Shown here: positions 24,178 to 33,383 of the stretch, piece by piece
Layout of the letters: every line of letters starts with the position of its first letter
Position numbering within the stretch: position 1 is the first letter of the stretch
Assembly (NCBI GenBank): GCA_012727415.1
Contig: JAAYHI010000033.1
Span: 1 to 34,709, forward strand
Direction of reading: 5' to 3'
Source of the DNA: Bacillota bacterium
GTDB lineage: Bacteria > Bacillota > Proteinivoracia > UBA4975
Length of the DNA stretch: 34,709 bases
The notes under the pieces: generated by a model
What the model was told of the DNA's origin: nothing
Database searches by the model: none
The model's input: only the letters and a program-made list of their open reading frames with translations
Position numbers and translations under genes: made by a program

Positions 24178-24194
24178 TACACGGGGGAGAGAGT

Positions 24195-25784
24195 ATGTAC
24201 CAGTCATTGGAGCAACTTTTGCTGGACACGGGGATGGCTACCCCCCAGCAAATTGAAGAAGCCCGGGCCGCCAACAAAGGAAGCAATATTGCCGAGGCCC
24301 TTACAGAAATTGGCGTTCTCACCCAGCAACAATACATAGAAATTATGGAATTCCATTTGGGGGTTCCCCACGTTAATCTCGATGCCTACCAGCTGAAGCC
24401 TGAGGTCTTGAAGCTTCTTGATGCTGAGTTGGTTAAGAGATATAAGTCTGTACCCGTGGAAAAAGTCGGCGACCGTTTGACTGTTGCCATGGCTGATCCC
24501 AAAAATGTCGTAGCCATCGATGACATTGCCCTGGCCACCGGATGTCAGGTAATCCCTGTCATTGCGGCCGAGTCCGAGTTGGACAGGGTCATCCGCCAAC
24601 ACTATACCATGCGGGAGTCCATGGAGCGGGTTGCCCAGGAGGCCGAACCGGAGGACAAATTTGACGTAGAGGAATTATCACTTCTGGTTGATGACGCTCC
24701 TATTGTCCGCATGGTGGACAATATGATTGAGCAGGCAGTCAACGAGGGTGCCAGTGACATCCACGTGGAACCCAGGGAGGATTCCCTGATCATCCGCTAC
24801 CGCATTGACGGCTTGTTGTACGAGCGCATGACTCCCCCGCGCAATACTCATCCCCTTATCGTATCCCGGTTAAAGATTATGGCCAATCTCGACATCGCCG
24901 AACGCCGGGTTCCCCAGGACGGCAGAATCAAGTTTATGCTGGGCGAGGACAGCAGTGTCGACCTGCGTATGAACACCATGCCTACAATTTACGGAGAAAA
25001 AGTGGTTTTGCGTATTCTCAACCCGGAATCAATTCTCCTTAAGCTGACTGACTTGGGGTTCAGTGAGGCTAATTACACTAAGTTTCAGGACATTATCACC
25101 AGAGCCTATGGTATGGTCCTGGTTACCGGCCCTACCGGCAGCGGTAAGACCACAACTCTGTACTCCGCTCTGAACTTTATTAACTCTCCCCATTTAAACC
25201 TGTCTACTGTCGAGGACCCGGTGGAGTATCGTCTGGCGGGCGTCAATCAGGTCAACGTCCACAGCAAGATCGGCATGACCTTTAATGCGGGACTTCGGGC
25301 TCTTCTCCGCCAGGACCCGGACATCATCATGATTGGAGAGATTCGGGATACCGAGACCTTGGAGACAGCTGTTCGCGCTGCCCTTACCGGCCACCTGGTG
25401 CTTTCCACTATTCACACTAACGATGCGCCTTCTACTTTGACGAGAATGGTTGAAATGGGCCTTCCCCCGTTCCTGGTGGTGGCTGCCACCAACGGCATCG
25501 TTGCCCAGCGCCTGGTGCGCAGGTTATGCCGCGACTGCAAGGGCGAGGGTTGCAGCCGGTGCAATAAAACCGGGTTTAAGGGCAGATTGGCTGTGCATGA
25601 GGTGTTGACTTTTACAGATACCTTGCGCCAGGCTGTCCTTGAAGGACGCGGGGCCTCGGAGTTACGCAAGATGGCAATGGCCGATGGTATGATTACCATG
25701 TATCAGGATGGCATGGAGAAAGTTAAATTAGGGCTGACAACCCGGGAAGAGGTAGTCCGTGTGGTTGGCCTTGACTATATCTAA
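24195..25784 (+). CDS. pilB: Type IV pilus assembly ATPase PilB
   Basis: Hexameric ATPase that extends the pilus. At 529 residues it has both N-terminal domains. The N1/MshEN-like part is residues 1-140 (LLLDTGMATPQQIEEA, then LTEIGVLTQQQYIEI), and N2 holds DIHVEPREDSLIIRYRIDG. Walker A is GPTGSGKTT (G312-T320) and Walker B IIMIGEIRD. A tetracysteine zinc site follows (CRDCKGEGCSRC). MshEN domains can bind cyclic di-GMP in other proteins, but the motif here is imperfect. The ATG follows a strong Shine-Dalgarno. It is the first gene of the pil operon. Confidence 0.95.
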   Translation: MYQSLEQLLLDTGMATPQQIEEARAANKGSNIAEALTEIGVLTQQQYIEIMEFHLGVPHVNLDAYQLKPEVLKLLDAELVKRYKSVPVEKVGDRLTVAMADPKNVVAIDDIALATGCQVIPVIAAESELDRVIRQHYTMRESMERVAQEAEPEDKFDVEELSLLVDDAPIVRMVDNMIEQAVNEGASDIHVEPREDSLIIRYRIDGLLYERMTPPRNTHPLIVSRLKIMANLDIAERRVPQDGRIKFMLGEDSSVDLRMNTMPTIYGEKVVLRILNPESILLKLTDLGFSEANYTKFQDIITRAYGMVLVTGPTGSGKTTTLYSALNFINSPHLNLSTVEDPVEYRLAGVNQVNVHSKIGMTFNAGLRALLRQDPDIIMIGEIRDTETLETAVRAALTGHLVLSTIHTNDAPSTLTRMVEMGLPPFLVVAATNGIVAQRLVRRLCRDCKGEGCSRCNKTGFKGRLAVHEVLTFTDTLRQAVLEGRGASELRKMAMADGMITMYQDGMEKVKLGLTTREEVVRVVGLDYI

Positions 25785-25814
25785 AATACCATTGATTGAA
25801 CCAGGGGGTACAGC

Positions 25815-26816
25815 ATGAGTCTACTGGACATTATCGAGTATGCAAGGCAAAGAGGAGCTTCAGATATTCACTTCACCAATCGTCGCCCGCCCTTGGTCCG
25901 AATCGACGGTGAATTGTTCCCTGTCGGCAAACAGAATCTGAATCCACAAGTGCTGGATGCAATTGTCAGGGAACTGGCCGGCGACAGGTATGAGGCTTTT
26001 GTGGCGAGAGGGGAAATGGATTTTACCTATCAGGCACCTCATAACCGTCTGAGGGTCAATATCTACTTCCAGCGAGGAGTGCCTGCTGCAGCATTGCGCC
26101 TCATTCCCGATAGAATCCCCCCCTTTGAGGAACTGGGTATTCCGCCAGCCGTGCGTTCTTTTGCTGAGTTGCATCAGGGACTGGTTCTCTTTACCGGCCC
26201 CACCGGCAGCGGAAAATCTACAACCATGGCTTCAATTATAAATGAAATTAACAGCACCAGAGCCTGTCACATACTTACCCTGGAGGACCCCATCGAATAT
26301 GTGCATCAGCACAAAAAGGCAATCGTCAACCAAAGGGAAATCCATCAGGACAGCAAATCCTTCGCCAACGCCCTGCGGGCAGCTTTGCGCCAGGACCCCG
26401 ATGTCATTCTGGTAGGGGAAATGCGGGACCTGGAAACCATATCTACCGCTGTGACGGCGGCGGAAACAGGGCACCTGGTTTTAGCTACTTTGCACACTTC
26501 CGGCGCCCCTGCAGCCGTTGACAGGATCATCGACGCTTTCCCTGCCCATCAGCAGCAGCAAATTCGCGTACAGCTGGCCGATACCCTCCGCGGTATCGTG
26601 GCGCAACGGCTGTTGCCCAAGAAGGGGGAGAAGGGACGGGTTTTGGCCTGTGAAATCCTTGTGGGCAATTCTGCCGTAAAAAACTTAATCCGGGAAGGGA
26701 AATTGCATCAGATTCCTGTTGCCATGGAGACAGGTTCAAAATTTGGCATGCAGACCTTTGAACAGTCTCTGAAAATGCTGGTTGACCAGGGACTTATCGA
26801 GCCAGTTCAGTTGTAA
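25815..26816 (+). CDS. pilT: Twitching motility retraction ATPase PilT
   Basis: ATPase that depolymerises the pilus for twitching and DNA uptake. The 333 residues begin MSLLDIIEYARQRGASDIHF. Walker A is GPTGSGKS (G128-S135) and Walker B is VILVGEMRD. GHLVLATLHT and the PilT-specific VKNLIREGKLHQIP box near the end separate it from PilB. It lies 30 bases after pilB, with a Shine-Dalgarno (CAGGGGG). Confidence 0.96.
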   Translation: MSLLDIIEYARQRGASDIHFTNRRPPLVRIDGELFPVGKQNLNPQVLDAIVRELAGDRYEAFVARGEMDFTYQAPHNRLRVNIYFQRGVPAAALRLIPDRIPPFEELGIPPAVRSFAELHQGLVLFTGPTGSGKSTTMASIINEINSTRACHILTLEDPIEYVHQHKKAIVNQREIHQDSKSFANALRAALRQDPDVILVGEMRDLETISTAVTAAETGHLVLATLHTSGAPAAVDRIIDAFPAHQQQQIRVQLADTLRGIVAQRLLPKKGEKGRVLACEILVGNSAVKNLIREGKLHQIPVAMETGSKFGMQTFEQSLKMLVDQGLIEPVQL

Positions 26817-26837
26817 ATTTGCAGAGGGGGTGACACC

Positions 26838-28049
26838 ATGCCCAATGTATACAGCTACAGGGCCAGGGATTTCACCGGTAAAATAATATCGGGGCAAATT
26901 CAGGCCGATGACATCAACCGGGCTGCCGAGATGATCCGAGAGAAAAGGCTGATTATTGTGGACCTGGCCCCGGGACAGATCAAGAAGAAGAGTACCTCCC
27001 TTTTTCAAAAGAAGGCGATTGCCCTTAAGGAATTTGCCGTTTTCTGCCGGCAAATGTCTACCATGACCAATGCGGGCGTGACGATTATTTCATCCATCAC
27101 CGCAATTTCTTCCCAGTCGGAAAACCCTTTGTTGACAGAAATCTTGACAGATGTTGCCAAGGAACTGGAAGCCGGCAAGACCTTCAGCGAGGCATGTTAT
27201 AAACACAAGGACGTTTTTCCCAACATCTTTATCAGCATGGTGGAAGCCGGCGAGGCCTCCGGTTCCCTGGATGTTGTCCTCAATCGCCTGGCGGAATACT
27301 TTGAGAACCAAAGTGAGATCAGGGAAAAGGTCAAATCTGCCACAACTTATCCCATGGTTATCGGCATTGTGGCCGTAGTAGTTGTAATTGCTCTCCTTAC
27401 CACTGTTATTCCCGGTTTCGCCGACATGTTTGCCCAGGCAGAGCAAGAACTGCCAGGTATAACCGTTGCCATGCTCACTCTCAGCGATATAATTAAAAAA
27501 TACTTTTTCATCCTCATCCCGGCAATAATTATTGCAATAGTTGCCATTCTGAGATGGTCAGGTACTACCAAGGGCCGCCACACCATTCAAAGGTGGAGCT
27601 TAAAGGTACCTAAGTTTGGAGTCATCTTCAGGAACTCAGCCATCGGCAGATTTTGCCGCTCCCTCAGTATCCTCGTTGGCAGCGGGGTCCCCATGGTCCA
27701 GGCCCTGGAAATAGTCGCCCGGGTGGTCAACAATGTGGAATTTTCCAGCGCCATTCTCCACGCCCGCAAAGGGGTGACGGAGGGAATGACTCTCAGCCAG
27801 GGCCTTGCCAGTTCGCCCCACTTTACTCCCCTGGTGCTGCACATGCTCCGGGTGGGGGAAGAGGCAGGGGCTTTGGATGACATGCTTTCCAAAGTTGCCG
27901 ACTTCTATGAGGATGAGGTCAAGTACACAGTGGACAGGCTGAGCTCAATTATCGAACCGATAATGATTTTGGGTTTAGCTTTAATAGTTGGCGTTATGCT
28001 GGTGTCGGTGATGCTGCCAATGTTCGAAATGGGCAGCCTTGTCCAGTAA
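26838..28049 (+). CDS. pilC: Type IV pilus platform protein PilC
   Basis: Integral membrane platform protein. The 403 residues show the full PilC/GspF layout: a cytoplasmic N-terminal domain (YSYRARDFTGKIISGQIQAD), the first T2SSF half (FAVFCRQMSTMTNAGVTII, VEAGEASGSLDVVL), TM helices near 175 and 220, the second half (FCRSLSILVGSGVPMVQAL, RVGEEAGALDDML), and a last TM segment near the C-terminus. The ATG follows GAGGGGGTGACACC. It is longer than the 326-residue platform protein of the first cluster. Confidence 0.95.
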   Translation: MPNVYSYRARDFTGKIISGQIQADDINRAAEMIREKRLIIVDLAPGQIKKKSTSLFQKKAIALKEFAVFCRQMSTMTNAGVTIISSITAISSQSENPLLTEILTDVAKELEAGKTFSEACYKHKDVFPNIFISMVEAGEASGSLDVVLNRLAEYFENQSEIREKVKSATTYPMVIGIVAVVVVIALLTTVIPGFADMFAQAEQELPGITVAMLTLSDIIKKYFFILIPAIIIAIVAILRWSGTTKGRHTIQRWSLKVPKFGVIFRNSAIGRFCRSLSILVGSGVPMVQALEIVARVVNNVEFSSAILHARKGVTEGMTLSQGLASSPHFTPLVLHMLRVGEEAGALDDMLSKVADFYEDEVKYTVDRLSSIIEPIMILGLALIVGVMLVSVMLPMFEMGSLVQ

Positions 28050-28149
28050 AATTGCTTATTCCGTCTGCGATAATATTACAAGGAGGTGGTGCTGAAGGCG
28101 CAAGCATCTGTCACCTATAATATCCCAACATATTAAAGGAGGTAATAAA

Positions 28150-28623
28150 ATGTTGAACTTTTTCTGTCGGACATTAAAAGATGATAAGGGCTTTACCCTT
28201 ATCGAAGTGCTGGTCGTTGTCGCCATCATTGGCATCCTGGTGGCCCTGGCAGCCCCCCGGGTCATCAAGCGGATTGATGACGCCAGACTTGCCGCTGACG
28301 AAGCTACCGCCAAGATTCTCAACGACGCCATCCTCTCCATCGAACTGGAGGCCCACAAGCAGAATAAGGAAAATTGGCACACCGGGATGATTACCTGGGG
28401 AGAATTGATGGAATTCCTCGATGATACCAACGTTGTATCTACTGACCAAGGCGAAGGTACTACTGTTTCTGAGCTTACGCTCCATGGCAAGAGCAAAAAG
28501 CATGTCATTAAGGCACTGGCGCCTAACTCTGGAGACAACAAATCAGAGGTTTACAAATTCTTCGTCATAGAACAAGAAGAAGGCACCGGCAATGATCCTG
28601 GTGAAGGCGGCACCGGCGACTAA
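28150..28623 (+). CDS. pilA: Major type IV pilin PilA
   Basis: A 157-residue prepilin. Leader MLNFFCRTLKDDKG is cut between G14 and F15, giving FTLIEVLVVVAIIGILVALAAP with Glu at +5. The globular domain is acidic, and the C-terminus is a Gly/Thr/Glu-rich tail (EEGTGNDPGEGGTGD) without a disulphide pair. A very strong Shine-Dalgarno (AAAGGAGG) precedes the ATG, fitting high expression. The gap before it (28050-28149) contains another AAGGAGG and a nested stem (AGGTG...CACCT). A hairpin directly downstream could set the pilA to pilM ratio. Confidence 0.9.
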   Translation: MLNFFCRTLKDDKGFTLIEVLVVVAIIGILVALAAPRVIKRIDDARLAADEATAKILNDAILSIELEAHKQNKENWHTGMITWGELMEFLDDTNVVSTDQGEGTTVSELTLHGKSKKHVIKALAPNSGDNKSEVYKFFVIEQEEGTGNDPGEGGTGD

Positions 28624-28641
28624 GGCTAAAAACTAACAGCC

Positions 28642-28661
28642 AGACAGGGCATGCCCTGTCT
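28642..28661 (+). repeat. Perfect palindrome/hairpin after pilA
   Basis: AGACAGGG-CATG-CCCTGTCT forms an eight-bp stem. No T run follows, so it is more likely an RNA processing or stabilising hairpin than a full terminator. Two copies of CTTATATTAA (about 28671 and 28688) follow, spaced by TCTTCGT. Confidence 0.7.
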
Positions 28662-28716
28662 AGCCCCTCCCTTATATTAATCTTCGTCTTATATTAACCA
28701 GAAAGGGGGCCAGCCC

Positions 28717-29709
28717 ATGGCAGCACTATCCAAGAAATATAAACTGGGACTGGACATCGGCAGCTCATCTATCAAACTATGCGTTCCCCACAGGGGGGGC
28801 AAGCCCCTTGTCTTGCGACTGCCAACTCCCCAAGGAGCAGTCAGCAAGGGAGTTTTACAAAATGCTGAGGCTGTTTCAGATTTTTTGCGCCAGCAGCTGC
28901 GAAACAAGCAATTGGTCAATCATCAAGTGGTGACAACTTTACCGGCCAGCACCTTGGTATTGAGACATATTCAGCTTCCCCGCTTAAAGGCAAAGGACCT
29001 CGCCGAGGCCATTCACTGGGAGGCAAGGCGTGTGCTGCCCTTCCCCCTTGAGGAAGCCCAATTGGACTGGCTGGTTCAGGACACTGTCATCAGTGAAGAA
29101 GGAGAGATGCAGGATATTCTCCTGGTGGCAGTGAGGGATTCCGTCATCGACCGCTATGTCCGGGCGATTAATGAAGCGGGCCTGAAACTGGTGGCCCTGG
29201 ACGTGGCCCCATTGGCCCTGGGGCGCTGGTTGTTGAAAACGGCCACAGGGGCGTCCCTGATCATTGACATTGGCGCTGAAACCACTCAGATTCACTTCTT
29301 CAACGACACCCATCTGATTTTTTCCCGCAGCGCGTCGGTGGGAGGGGTTGAAGCTACCCGAGCCATAGCTTCTGTCAGCGGGATGTCCTACGCCGAGGCT
29401 GAAGCTGCGAAAATTCGCGGCGAGTACCAGGAGGGCTGGCTGGATTCCTGGCTGCGAGAGGTTGGCAGAGAAATAGAGCGTTCCTTAGAATATTACAAGG
29501 CTAATTTCGAGCAAGGTGCCTCCGGCCGGTATGAGAGAGTCTACCTGTCGGGCGGGGCTGCCCTGACCAGGGGAATTCCCTCGGTCATCCGGCAAATTGC
29601 CGGAGTGGAGGTGGGCTTTGCTGAGTTTTCCAGCAGGGACCGCACCCCCAGGCATGACAAAATTATGTACAATGTGGCCTTGGGCGCCGGTATGTGGGGG
29701 GGGAAATAG
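28717..29709 (+). CDS. pilM: Pilus assembly protein PilM
   Basis: Cytoplasmic actin-like ATPase-fold protein of the PilMNO alignment complex. The 330 residues start with YKLGLDIGSSSIKLC (phosphate-1 motif). Later come SLIIDIGAETTQIHFF (phosphate-2) and RVYLSGGAALTRGI (adenosine motif). The family binds the N-terminal tail of PilN. The ATG follows AAAGGGGGCC. The pilN start codon immediately follows its stop codon. Confidence 0.94.
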   Translation: MAALSKKYKLGLDIGSSSIKLCVPHRGGKPLVLRLPTPQGAVSKGVLQNAEAVSDFLRQQLRNKQLVNHQVVTTLPASTLVLRHIQLPRLKAKDLAEAIHWEARRVLPFPLEEAQLDWLVQDTVISEEGEMQDILLVAVRDSVIDRYVRAINEAGLKLVALDVAPLALGRWLLKTATGASLIIDIGAETTQIHFFNDTHLIFSRSASVGGVEATRAIASVSGMSYAEAEAAKIRGEYQEGWLDSWLREVGREIERSLEYYKANFEQGASGRYERVYLSGGAALTRGIPSVIRQIAGVEVGFAEFSSRDRTPRHDKIMYNVALGAGMWGGK

Positions 29710-30258
29710 ATGCAAATTCAAGTAAATCTTTTGCCCCCGCAATACCGACCACAACCATCGGTTAGGCTTTGGCCAATCCTCGTCACCATTGTGCTGACGG
29801 TCAACCTTTTGTCCATCAGCATATACTGGCTGACCCTGCATCTTGACGGGGTTGAAACCTGGAACAAAATCCAGGCAGTGGAAAACGAAATTGCCCAGCT
29901 CCAGCACCAAGTGGATGAAAACCTCTGGAGGGAAGAACTCCAGGTTCGGGTCAACAATTACAAGAAGTACATCGATACTGAAATAAGTGAATCGGTTCTT
30001 TGGCACCCTGCAGCTTCAGTGGTGGAAAGAGCCATGGTTCCAGGCCTGCGTATTGACTCTCTTGATTTCTCCCCATCCGGGGACATCCGCATTTCCGGCG
30101 AAGTAAACACCATCGAGACGGCGGCGAAGTTTTGGGGAAGCATCCAGGCGGAATCCGGGTTGGAAGTCGTCCGCCTCAGTCAAGTCACTCCAGGCAAGAA
30201 GTTTGACATGATATTGCGGAGCTGGTACGGCCGGGAGGTGGAAGAAGATGGCGAGTAA
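29710..30258 (+). CDS. pilN: Pilus assembly protein PilN
   Basis: Bitopic membrane protein of the PilMNO complex. The N-terminal segment MQIQVNLLPPQY matches the PilM-binding INLLP motif. One TM helix lies at about residues 21-45, followed by a coiled coil (VENEIAQLQHQVDENLWREEL) and a ferredoxin-like fold. At 182 residues it has the usual length. It starts at the base after pilM and overlaps pilO by 11 bases. Confidence 0.9.
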   Translation: MQIQVNLLPPQYRPQPSVRLWPILVTIVLTVNLLSISIYWLTLHLDGVETWNKIQAVENEIAQLQHQVDENLWREELQVRVNNYKKYIDTEISESVLWHPAASVVERAMVPGLRIDSLDFSPSGDIRISGEVNTIETAAKFWGSIQAESGLEVVRLSQVTPGKKFDMILRSWYGREVEEDGE

Positions 30259-30829
30259 GCTTACTACCCAACACAAGTGGATTATTGCAATTATCGCTGT
30301 CATCATTATCAATGTCGCCGTCTGGTTTTTTGGGCTGTCACCGGCTTTGGAGGGGGTAAAGAGCGCTCAGGCTGAGCTCGATGCCCGCCAGGGGAAACGG
30401 GATAGCTTGCAGCAGCGCTTGGATGAGCTAAATGCCATTGACACCGTTGCCCTGGAGCAGGAGCTGGAGGTTCAGCGGATTCGCATCCCCCAGGTGGGGT
30501 TGTTGGCAGAATTTATCACCGAGCTGGAAAAAGTGGCCCTGGGTGAAAAGCTGGTCGTCGACAGGCTGAGCATCTCCGAACCCTCCGCCCGGGAGCAGTT
30601 TATGGTAACATCAATATCTATCAATTTGACGGGACAGTATCCCGCTTTGGTAAAATACCTCACTTTTTTAGAAAACCACTCTCGCTTGGTAATAGTGGAT
30701 TCTGCCAGTTTTAGGGCAGCTTCTGACGGAAAATTGCAGTGCACCATTGACTTGGACATTTTTGCCGAGGACTTTGACCCCATCACTCCCCACAAAGCTC
30801 CAGGCCGGGATAATCCCTTCAGGTTGTAA
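30248..30829 (+). CDS. pilO: Pilus assembly protein PilO
   Basis: Partner of PilN. The 193 residues comprise a TM helix (about residues 12-32, IAIIAVIIINVAVWFF), a coiled coil (SAQAELDARQGKRDSLQQRL) and a C-terminal ferredoxin-like domain with the typical YPALVKYLTFLENHSRLVIV. The start overlaps pilN, and pilD begins one base after its stop. The absence of pilP and pilQ after it fits a single-membrane cell. Confidence 0.9.
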   Translation: MASKLTTQHKWIIAIIAVIIINVAVWFFGLSPALEGVKSAQAELDARQGKRDSLQQRLDELNAIDTVALEQELEVQRIRIPQVGLLAEFITELEKVALGEKLVVDRLSISEPSAREQFMVTSISINLTGQYPALVKYLTFLENHSRLVIVDSASFRAASDGKLQCTIDLDIFAEDFDPITPHKAPGRDNPFRL

Positions 30830-30830
30830 G

Positions 30831-31571
30831 ATGTTTTGGCTCATTACCTTTTTTGTCCTTGGTTCTGTCCTTGGCAGCTTTGCCAATGTATGTATTTGGC
30901 GTCTGCCCCGCAATGAGTCCATTGTCTGGCCACCGTCCCACTGTCCCCATTGTCAGGGCAAGTTGCGCCCCCAACATTTGCTGCCGCTGATTAGTTGGCT
31001 TGCGCTCAGGGGAAAGTGCGCCATGTGCCAGGGGAAAATTTCCTTGCGTTACCCGGCAGTGGAACTTGTCTCCGCTTTGCTCTTTGCCGCAATCGGCTAT
31101 AAATGGCAGCTCTCAGTTACTACCTTGCAATACTGTACTCTGTCCCTGGCATTGATTATCAGCGTGGCCACAGATATATCTCACCGGGAGATCCCTGATG
31201 AGGTCAGCCTGGGGGCAGCAGCAATTCTGGCCATTGCTGCCCTGCTCACCGCCCAGTGGGGGCATCTCCTGGGAGGGATAATCCTCTTCAGCATCTTATT
31301 TCTTATTGCAGTAGTAAGTCGGGGAGGAATGGGTGGTGGAGACATTAAATTGGCCCTGGCCATAGGCCTGGGGCTGGGCTGGAAGGCAGGTTTAATCGCC
31401 CTGGTCCTGGCGATAGTCATTGGCGGAGTGTTGGCGACGGTGCTGTTGTTGCGGGGAACCCGGGGTAAGGCATTGCCCTTTGCCCCCTTCCTGGCGGCTG
31501 GATCCTTGATTGCCATGTTTTGGGGGGATATTTTGGCAGAATTTTACGTTTCTATTGTCATGGGGCTGTGA
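30831..31571 (+). CDS. pilD: Prepilin leader peptidase/N-methyltransferase PilD
   Basis: Membrane aspartic protease that cuts Gly-Phe leaders of prepilins and usually N-methylates the new end. The 246 residues include the cytoplasmic zinc loop with C38, C41, C63 and C66. Catalytic aspartates are D115 (VATDISHREIPDE) and D171 (GMGGGDIKLA, the GxGD motif), spread over about seven TM helices. The ATG directly follows the pilO stop; an upstream in-frame extension lies within pilO and is not used. It is the only prepilin peptidase in the window and could serve both filament systems. Confidence 0.96.
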   Translation: MFWLITFFVLGSVLGSFANVCIWRLPRNESIVWPPSHCPHCQGKLRPQHLLPLISWLALRGKCAMCQGKISLRYPAVELVSALLFAAIGYKWQLSVTTLQYCTLSLALIISVATDISHREIPDEVSLGAAAILAIAALLTAQWGHLLGGIILFSILFLIAVVSRGGMGGGDIKLALAIGLGLGWKAGLIALVLAIVIGGVLATVLLLRGTRGKALPFAPFLAAGSLIAMFWGDILAEFYVSIVMGL

Positions 31572-31652
31572 ATATGTTAGATTATTTGTACAGAAATTGG
31601 TTTGCTTGAGATTTGATGCACTTGAATAATATTGAAAGGTGGTGCACTATCA

Positions 31653-32999
31653 GTGTTGGTTCGCAATCAAAAGGGTTCGATTTTGTTGGTTGCCTTGTCG
31701 GTGACTCTGTGTCTTCTCCTACTGGGAGCTGGTCTGGTTGCTTTAAGTTATGCAGACCTGAAACAAAGTGTCCGCCAGCAGAGAAATGCCGAGGCACTTT
31801 ACATTGCCAGGGGAGCTACCGATGCTGTGGCTTCATATCTGTTGGCACATCCTGAGGCCATCCCTCAGGTTCTTGCCCGGGGCTATGATGAAGTAGTCCT
31901 GGAAAATGGTGCGAGGTTTACAGTCAGCGTCTCCAAAGATGATGATGACAGGATTCTCATTTCTTCGACGGGCTACTCAGGCGAAAATTATGAGCGGCTC
32001 ACCTTCTCCCTGGAGCCCCGCACCGAAACAATTTACACGGAACCGGAAGTTGTCTACCCCATTTTTGACATGGCTGTTTTTGCCGAGGGCAGCATTACTA
32101 TCGGCAATGCAGGCATCATAGATGGCAACCTCGGCACCCACACCGTATTGGCTGGCGACGTGTACTTAAACAATGCTTCCATAGTGGACGGCAGTGTTCA
32201 GGTGGGTATCGGCGCCAATCCTTCCCGAGTGGTTACCATCAAAAACAGTGCACAGGTTTACGGCATTATCACCAACCTTGACGAGGAGCGGCAGTACCCC
32301 CTGCCCATCTTCCCTGAGTTTCCCGATCTGCCCAACCGGGGGAATCTCAGTGTCGGTACCAGCACCGTTTCTGTTTCCGAAAGCGGCTATTATAACAATA
32401 TCACCGTCACCAACTCCGGAAAGCTGATTTTTAATGTCGGCTCAGGTACTATGAAGATCAGGGCAAAAAACTTCTCACTTAATAATTCTTCGCAAATGGA
32501 GATTGTTGGCTCAGGAAAACTGATTCTCTATGTCGAAGAAAAATTGGAATTTAAAAACAGCAGTACTTTTAATGTCAACACCAACGATCCCAATAAAGCT
32601 CTCCTCTATTACAAAGGTGCCAGTTCAAAACTGAAGATCAACAACAGTTGTACTTTCTGCGGTTCCATCTATGCTGAGAAGGCAGACTTTGACCTGGCAA
32701 ACAGCGGTTTGATCCTGGGAAGTATTTTCACCGGCGGCACCGACGTCAAACTGTCAAATGCCAGCATGGCATATGTCCAGGTAATCTACGCTCCCAACGC
32801 TTTGGTCACCCTGCACAACTCGGGATATGTGCGGGGAGCAATAGTCTGTAAAGAATTTGAGTCCAAGAACGCCAGTCGCGTGGAATTTGCTGCCGATGCT
32901 CAGGAAATTTGGGACTGGCTGTCGGACCTTCAGTTTGAGCCCCAAGAGCCTCAGCCAATTGAGGTTACTACTTATATCAAAGGCTCCTGGTCCAATTAA
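31653..32999 (+). CDS. PilX-like pilus protein with repetitive beta-rich body (DUF7305-like)
   Basis: A 448-residue protein. The leader MLVRNQKG precedes SILLVALSVTLCLLLLGAGL (no Glu at +5). A PilX-like helix follows (RQQRNAEALYIARGATDAVASYL). From about 145 on, the protein is a repetitive, Asn/Ser/Gly-rich beta region, with recurring units such as ITIGNAGIIDGNL, YLNNASIVDGSV, KIRAKNFSLNNSSQ and VKLSNASMAYVQ, suggesting a beta-helix. It resembles polymer-forming/DUF7305 proteins at pilus tips and could be an adhesin. GTG 31653 is chosen by Shine-Dalgarno AAAGGTGG; TTG 31632 lies before that site. Confidence 0.75.
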   Translation: MLVRNQKGSILLVALSVTLCLLLLGAGLVALSYADLKQSVRQQRNAEALYIARGATDAVASYLLAHPEAIPQVLARGYDEVVLENGARFTVSVSKDDDDRILISSTGYSGENYERLTFSLEPRTETIYTEPEVVYPIFDMAVFAEGSITIGNAGIIDGNLGTHTVLAGDVYLNNASIVDGSVQVGIGANPSRVVTIKNSAQVYGIITNLDEERQYPLPIFPEFPDLPNRGNLSVGTSTVSVSESGYYNNITVTNSGKLIFNVGSGTMKIRAKNFSLNNSSQMEIVGSGKLILYVEEKLEFKNSSTFNVNTNDPNKALLYYKGASSKLKINNSCTFCGSIYAEKADFDLANSGLILGSIFTGGTDVKLSNASMAYVQVIYAPNALVTLHNSGYVRGAIVCKEFESKNASRVEFAADAQEIWDWLSDLQFEPQEPQPIEVTTYIKGSWSN

Positions 33000-33020
33000 G
33001 TTGCCAGGGAGGGGTATAAT

Positions 33021-33383
33021 GTGAAGTACCTCAGGAAAAAATCTGGTTTTTCCCTTGTAGAAGTTATCGTTGCCACAGCTATACTTCTGATTGGCATCCT
33101 GGCCGTCAGCTCCCTTTTGCTGCGCGGTTTAAAAGGGATGCATACCGCAGAAAACAGAAGTGACGTACTTCATGATACCCAAAAGGACATAGAGGCAGTT
33201 ATTCAAAACGAAGAGGCAGATGATGAGGCTATTGTTGTCCGCGAGCCCTACACCTTGCGGTTTGAGAATCTGGGCATCGAGGTGGAAGGAACCTTGGTTA
33301 CGGTGAAAAAGATTGCCGCAGGCTTGCCCGAGGGGGAAATTGTTTATGTTACTTTTATCCCCAATGAGGGGTTGGAGGAATGA
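33021..33383 (+). CDS. Minor pilin PilV-like
   Basis: A 120-residue prepilin-like protein. The leader VKYLRKKSG precedes FSLVEVIVATAILLIGILAVSSLLL, Glu at +5, the PilV/GspI pattern. The soluble part is short and beta-rich. The GTG start follows GGGAGGGG. Its stop overlaps the next ATG. Confidence 0.85.
   Translation: MKYLRKKSGFSLVEVIVATAILLIGILAVSSLLLRGLKGMHTAENRSDVLHDTQKDIEAVIQNEEADDEAIVVREPYTLRFENLGIEVEGTLVTVKKIAAGLPEGEIVYVTFIPNEGLEE

Noticed and set aside
24056..24194. c-di-GMP-I riboswitch before pilB
   Set aside because: Conserved GEMM sequence blocks are not present.
30747..30830. Longer pilD start
   Set aside because: The extension lies inside pilO and lacks a start signal; ATG 30831 gives the normal N-terminus.
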